Shown here piece after piece: positions 59,818 to 64,000 of a DNA stretch of 64,000 nt; position 1 is the stretch's first letter, and every line of letters begins with the position of its first letter. The notes beneath the pieces were generated by a model, which was not told the origin of the DNA, searched no databases, and was given only the letters and a program-made list of their open reading frames with translations. A program made the position numbers and the translations under genes. Source of the stretch: Balaenoptera acutorostrata (Eukaryota; Chordata; Mammalia; Artiodactyla; Balaenopteridae); assembly GCF_949987535.1 (NCBI RefSeq), contig NC_080074.1, forward strand, positions 23,395,268 to 23,459,267, read 5' to 3'.

Positions 59818-60110
59818 TCCCTAAGATGGCGAACACACCACCGCTCCCTCGGAAAGGCTGGCGCTCACAGAGGCCGAACGTCCTCCGGGTCTTTAGATCC
59901 GTGCCCTTCGCGCGTTGTCAGCGTGACGCACACAGCGCGTCACTACAGACTGGCGGCACCCATTGGCGAAGAAGAGCGCCGAAGCCCTAACGTCATCACG
60001 TTCTCCTAGCAACCTTATCCCCGCCCCATTCGCCCTAGCCCTTCCGGCCCGGCTTCTACGCATGAGGGTTCTTTTTGCGCAGGCGCGCATTCCGGGCCGG
60101 TGTTTTTGAG
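59818..60110 (-). promoter_or_regulatory. SLC25A3: SLC25A3 exon 1 (5' UTR) and CpG promoter
   Basis: A donor GTGAGTG ends a short non-coding exon at 59818. Close to its end, AAGATGGCG on the plus strand (59823-59831) is a YY1-type site, common just downstream of the start in nuclear genes for mitochondrial proteins. Upstream on the transcribed strand are CCAATGG (about 59958) and a CRE-like GATGACGT (about 59991-59998). TSS is inferred at about 59880-59900. The CpG-rich block spans about 59200-60100. Confidence 0.7.
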
Positions 60111-61394
60111 TTGTGTGGGTTTGTGCTCGTGATCTCCTCTTATTGTCCCTTCACCTTCAAACGTCTCTCCTGGAATCTGGGGCTTCCTTTCTTTTCATTT
60201 AAATGAGCCCCAATATACTAGTCACCTAAAAAAAAAAATCCGAATACGCGATGATAAATATTTCGGTTTGCGGTTAGAATGTCACTGCAGTACAGTTTTC
60301 GTGTCACAGCTTCTGCTATTATGGTACTTTTTTTTCTTTTTTTAGGTTCCATCCATTGACATTACACATAGACATGTCTGAATTTTCCATCAAACTTTAG
60401 GAGAGTATTTTAAAAGGAAATGTGTAGCAAGAACTCTTAAGACAGCTTGCTGCTTCGTCACAATAGTTTATATAACACATTAAAGCATTCAATAAATTAT
60501 TTTTAACACCTGGGAGTACAGGGGTGAACTAGAGTGAAAGTGACTGACAGCAGATTTTGTTTTTAATAAATTTAGAAAATCTTCATTAGATTCAGTTAAA
60601 CAAAGAAAGGCCTAGTTTAATAGGGAAGAGTTTAGTAGGGGTCAAACCTCTGTTAGAATTCTGGCTCTGACATTTTCCCAGCTACTGTTAAAGTAACCTT
60701 GGGAATTTACTTGATCTCTGTGCACCTGTTTCTTAAATGGTGGAAGCAGGGCTGGTCTCATGGGCTTGCTACCTATACAGTTATGCAGGACCTATGCTTG
60801 GTTTAATGTTCTGCTGTCACCGTTTTAAAATTCTTAATGAACAAGAGACCCTGTGTTTTTCATTTTGCACTGGGCCCTGCAGATTTTGCAGCTGGTCCTG
60901 GATGGGAGTAATACATATCTTGCAGAGTTTGTGAAAACTCAGTGAGATAATTTCTTCTTCTTTTTTCTTCCTTTTTTGTTTGTTTTATTAAATGGACTTG
61001 AAAAATTGAGCTGTCATGTATGCCAATGGTAGCAATATTGACTAAAACTCCGTGCCTATATAAACATGCAAGATTTTTGTAGAAAATTAGCATTACAATA
61101 TTAGAAAAATTTTAAATGTTATCCTCTTAAGAAAGAAACTGGACATTTTCTTTAAAAAGCAGATATCATGGGCTTCAATCTTTTCAATTCCCCATCCTTT
61201 GATTAGAGTTCAATAATAATTTTGGTGAGATCAATATTTAGTGTTCACATTATGATGACTACTATTTATGGTAAGCCATGGTGAATGCTGTAATGATATT
61301 TCTAATCTTGAACGATCTGTTTTCCTCTAGAGGTAATAATTGTCACTTTTGGCATTTGGTTTTCTAATCACTCATCACTAAGTCAAAATCTGCT
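60111..61394. other. Upstream intergenic sequence of SLC25A3
   Basis: AT-rich, no gene or named repeat recognised. Confidence 0.55.
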
Positions 61395-61480
61395 GTATTA
61401 GTTTGCTAGAGGCTGTCATAACAAAGTACCTCGGACTGAGTGGCTTAAGCAAAAGAAATTTGTGTTCTGTTAGTTCTCAG
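61395..61480 (-). mobile_element. MaLR LTR fragment
   Basis: TGTATTAGTTTGCTAGAGGC and CATAACAAAGTACCTC are the reverse of an MST/MLT1-type LTR 3' end. The rest of the element is not recognisable. Confidence 0.7.
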
Positions 61481-61543
61481 TCAAATAATTTCTAAAACTG
61501 AGGATTTTTAGCCAAGGAGCAGAGCTGGGGTTTGAGGTTGGGC

Positions 61544-61560
61544 GGGGGGGGGGGGGGGGG
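61544..61560. repeat. Poly(G) run of about 17
   Basis: An uninterrupted G homopolymer within GGGC...CGGGC. Length may be a sequencing or assembly estimate. Confidence 0.8.
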
Positions 61561-62039
61561 CGGGCATCAGTGGATGGGAAGTTACTGAGAGATTAGGGTA
61601 ATTCTTGCTAAATTGACCTCACAGGATTCTTGCAGAAGGCAGGCCAAGGTTATCAGACATCACTTGGGAGATGAGGAATTTGTTCAGGTATCGAGGGTGA
61701 TCAGATATCAAGTTTGGGAGATTCTGGCTAAACCGACTTAGAATCCTTGCTGCACTTGGGCTCCTTATGATCATGCCCAAGGATGGGCTTAGTGGAAAAA
61801 GGGCTCAGAGTAGCCTAACTAAAGTTTGGTTAAGAAGAGAGTCTTTGTCAATGCCTTCCTATTCAGTATACCAAGGCAGTCTAGCATTTTAATTTCATTT
61901 AATATGGGCTGCCACTGAATTTAAATTTCAGCTAAACTGTTAGAGACACCCTCAGCAATCTGAGCTAAAACAATGGATTGGGCCACTTTCTTTACTGTAC
62001 TCATATCAGTAAGTTTGCCTTGATCTACCATTATATTCC

Positions 62040-62515
62040 TTCTCTTTTAGTTATTGCTACTTATCAAATTACTCCAAAATTTAGGGACATAAAACAACAA
62101 ATACTATTATATTTTCTGAGGGTCAGGAATCTGGATGTGGCTGAACTACATGGCCTGACTCAGGGACTGTCATAAGGTTGAAGGCAAGCTGTTGGCTGGG
62201 ACTGTGGTCTCTAAAGACTTGACTGGGGCTAGAGGATCTGCTTTCAGGGTCGCAAACTTGGCGACTGGCAGAATGCTGCAATTCCTTGTTGTGTGGCCCT
62301 CTCCATAGGGCTACTCATGACATGGCTTCCCCAGAGTAATTCAAGAAAGAAAGAGCAACCAGGACAGAAGTTGCAGTGTCCTTTATAACCTAATCTCAGA
62401 AGTGACACACCATCACTTCTGTATTTTACTGGTCATGCAGACGAATCCTGATACAATGTAGGAAGGGAGGTGGAGATCATTGGGGCCATCCTAGAGGCTG
62501 ACTACTATACATCCA
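62040..62515 (-). mobile_element. MaLR/MLT1-type LTR
   Basis: Reverse orientation: ATTACTCCAAAATTTAGGGA, GGGTCAGGAATCTGGATGTG, CTCTCCATAGGGCTACTCAT, CATCCTAGAGGCTGACTACTA. A nearly complete old LTR. Confidence 0.75.
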
Positions 62516-62814
62516 ACCAAACATTCTTAGCCTCCGTCCCCATGTGTGTTGCCCAGGTTTCTCTTAATATAAATCTTGCACACTTTTTATCTTACCTTCT
62601 AGGGTTTCCTGCAATGGGGTCTAGAAGCAATGGGAGGTATTGACAACTGGTTCTGAGAAGGATCAGCACACCCTACAAGGCAACTACCTCAGGGGGAGGA
62701 AGAGCTATTTCTACTAGCAATAGAGGCTCAGCAGAACTTAGGGGTTCATGATCCCAGTGTCATCTGAATCTTCCCATGTGTTCCCATCCACACTGCTCAA
62801 AAAAAAAGCCCTGG

Positions 62815-63116
62815 GCTTCCCTGGTGGCGCAGTGGTTGAGAGTCCGCCTGCCAATGCAGGGGACACGGCTTCGAGCCCTGGTCTGGGAAGATCCCACATG
62901 CCGCGGAGCGACTAGGCCCGTGAGCCACAATTGCTGAGCCTGCGCGTCTGGAGCCTGTGCTCCGCAACGGGAGAGGCCACGACAGTGAGAGGCCCGCGCA
63001 CCGCGATGAAGAGTGGTCCCCACTTGCCGCAACTAGAGAAAGCCCTCGCACAGAAACGAAGACCCAACACAGCCATAGATAAATAAATAAATAAATAATT
63101 TTTTTTTTTTTTTTAA
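62815..63116 (+). mobile_element. CHR-type SINE
   Basis: GGCTTCCCTGGTGGCGCAGT head with A/T-rich tail; flanks share AAAAAGCCCT. Confidence 0.92.
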
Positions 63117-64000
63117 AAAGCCCTTATGTTAACACGAGGCCTGTAAGATGGGGAATTCAATTGCATTGTAATTCAGGATTCGATTTTGGGTTTAGTTTTT
63201 AGAAATTACAGCCTTGTACATATAGGAAGGCAGTCATTTAGGTTTTCTGGTCCCTTATCTCATCTTGAACTGAGAGTTTAAAACCCTAAGCTCATCATTT
63301 CCTTCCCCTACGTATCCAACATAATTAGGAAAAAAACAGCCAACCCCACTGTAGTCCTTATTTTCACTTAAATATTTTGTGGAAGCATCTACTTGGTCAC
63401 CTAAAGCCTTGCCTTCTTTAGCCATTTGATTACTGGTATCCACAGGCCATAATTTAAGAAATTTTTTTTTGCTAATGCATGCCATGGACAACCAGTGTCA
63501 CCATTATCATTGACAGCTGGTCACCAATGCCTTTAAATCCAATCAGACCAGATAACCCAGAACAAATTCAGAGAAACCCATTGTCAAGGTTTTGTTCTCC
63601 TGGAATTACTTCCAATACCACTGTCTGTATCAGAGTTTGATCAGAGAAGCATAGCCACAGTGAGTCATATGGAATAAAAGATTTATTGTAGGGGTTAGAC
63701 CTTATGAGACTGTAGGAGCTGGAGAAGAATTTGCCTGTGTCTGGGGCTGCACCTGAAATTACTGTAAATCAATAGGACTTACAGTCAGGTAGGAAAGCTG
63801 AACATGAAGTGGGGGTGAGCAGGGACAAACTGGAACCCACAGAGTCAAACTAGACCGTGAGTCTGTCTCATCACCCACAATGCTGGTCCCTGCAGGAGTC
63901 ATGGTGCAGGTGCTTATGAGAGCCACAATGCCGCTATGCATCTGGCCCAGGACTCAGAGAAACCGAAGAAGATCCAGGAGTTCTGAAAAAGCTTCACACC
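63117..64000. other. Right-edge intergenic sequence
   Basis: No gene assigned. A minus-strand frame of 78 codons (63255-63491) has no family motif and no clear splice borders. A possible old repeat lies near 63620-63760. Confidence 0.5.

Noticed and set aside
63255..63491. Possible exon of an unknown gene (78 codons, minus)
   Set aside because: No recognised motif, no convincing acceptor or donor, and human synteny suggests only intergenic sequence here.

Overview
This is nuclear DNA of a mammal, most likely a cetacean. About twenty copies of the CHR-type tRNA-derived SINE (heads like 'cttccctggtggcgcagtgg', A-rich tails) are interspersed with artiodactyl-type LINE-1 copies, ancient MIR and L2 fragments, and MaLR-type LTRs. 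Genes are split into exons with GT/AG borders, so all were assembled exon by exon. No bacterial, phage or CRISPR feature was seen. Species cannot be fixed from the sequence.

Three protein genes are present, in the human 12q23 gene order but reversed. (1) APAF1, minus strand: non-coding exon 1 (about 17112-17625), exon 2 (CARD start), exon 3 and exon 4 (Walker A). The rest lies beyond the left edge, so about 11.3 kb at the left is intron 4. (2) IKBIP, plus strand: exon 1 at 18152, exon 2 at 24688, then two alternative last exons at 29468 and 36546. Each encodes a coiled-coil tail and has its own stop and polyadenylation signal. APAF1 and IKBIP diverge from one CpG-rich promoter (about 17100-18450). 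(3) SLC25A3, the mitochondrial phosphate carrier, minus strand: complete, all coding exons between 59566 and 54029, including the mutually exclusive exons 3A and 3B. Its open frames give 361 or 362 residues. The intron between exons 5 and 6 carries a 254-nt H/ACA snoRNA with SNORA53-like architecture.

The convergent interval between IKBIP and SLC25A3 (about 37.5-53.85 kb) is mostly retroelements: an old minus-strand L1 with its 5' end at 40.93 kb, and a young L1 (42.65-50.31 kb) that carries a second, 3'-truncated L1 inside its ORF2. The right end (60.1-64 kb) is upstream of SLC25A3, with MaLR pieces and one SINE.

Functionally, APAF1 (apoptosome scaffold), IKBIP (IKK-interacting, ER-anchored) and SLC25A3 (phosphate import for ATP synthesis) all bear on mitochondria or cell death, but only APAF1 and IKBIP share a promoter here. 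No novel multi-gene system was found. The unusual items are retrotransposition products: a U6-mRNA chimeric retrocopy with a palindromic insertion, a nested L1 with long target duplications but no poly(A), a SINE dimer inside one pair of target duplications, a SINE squeezed next to the APAF1 exon 3 splice acceptor, and a 52-bp L1 insertion.
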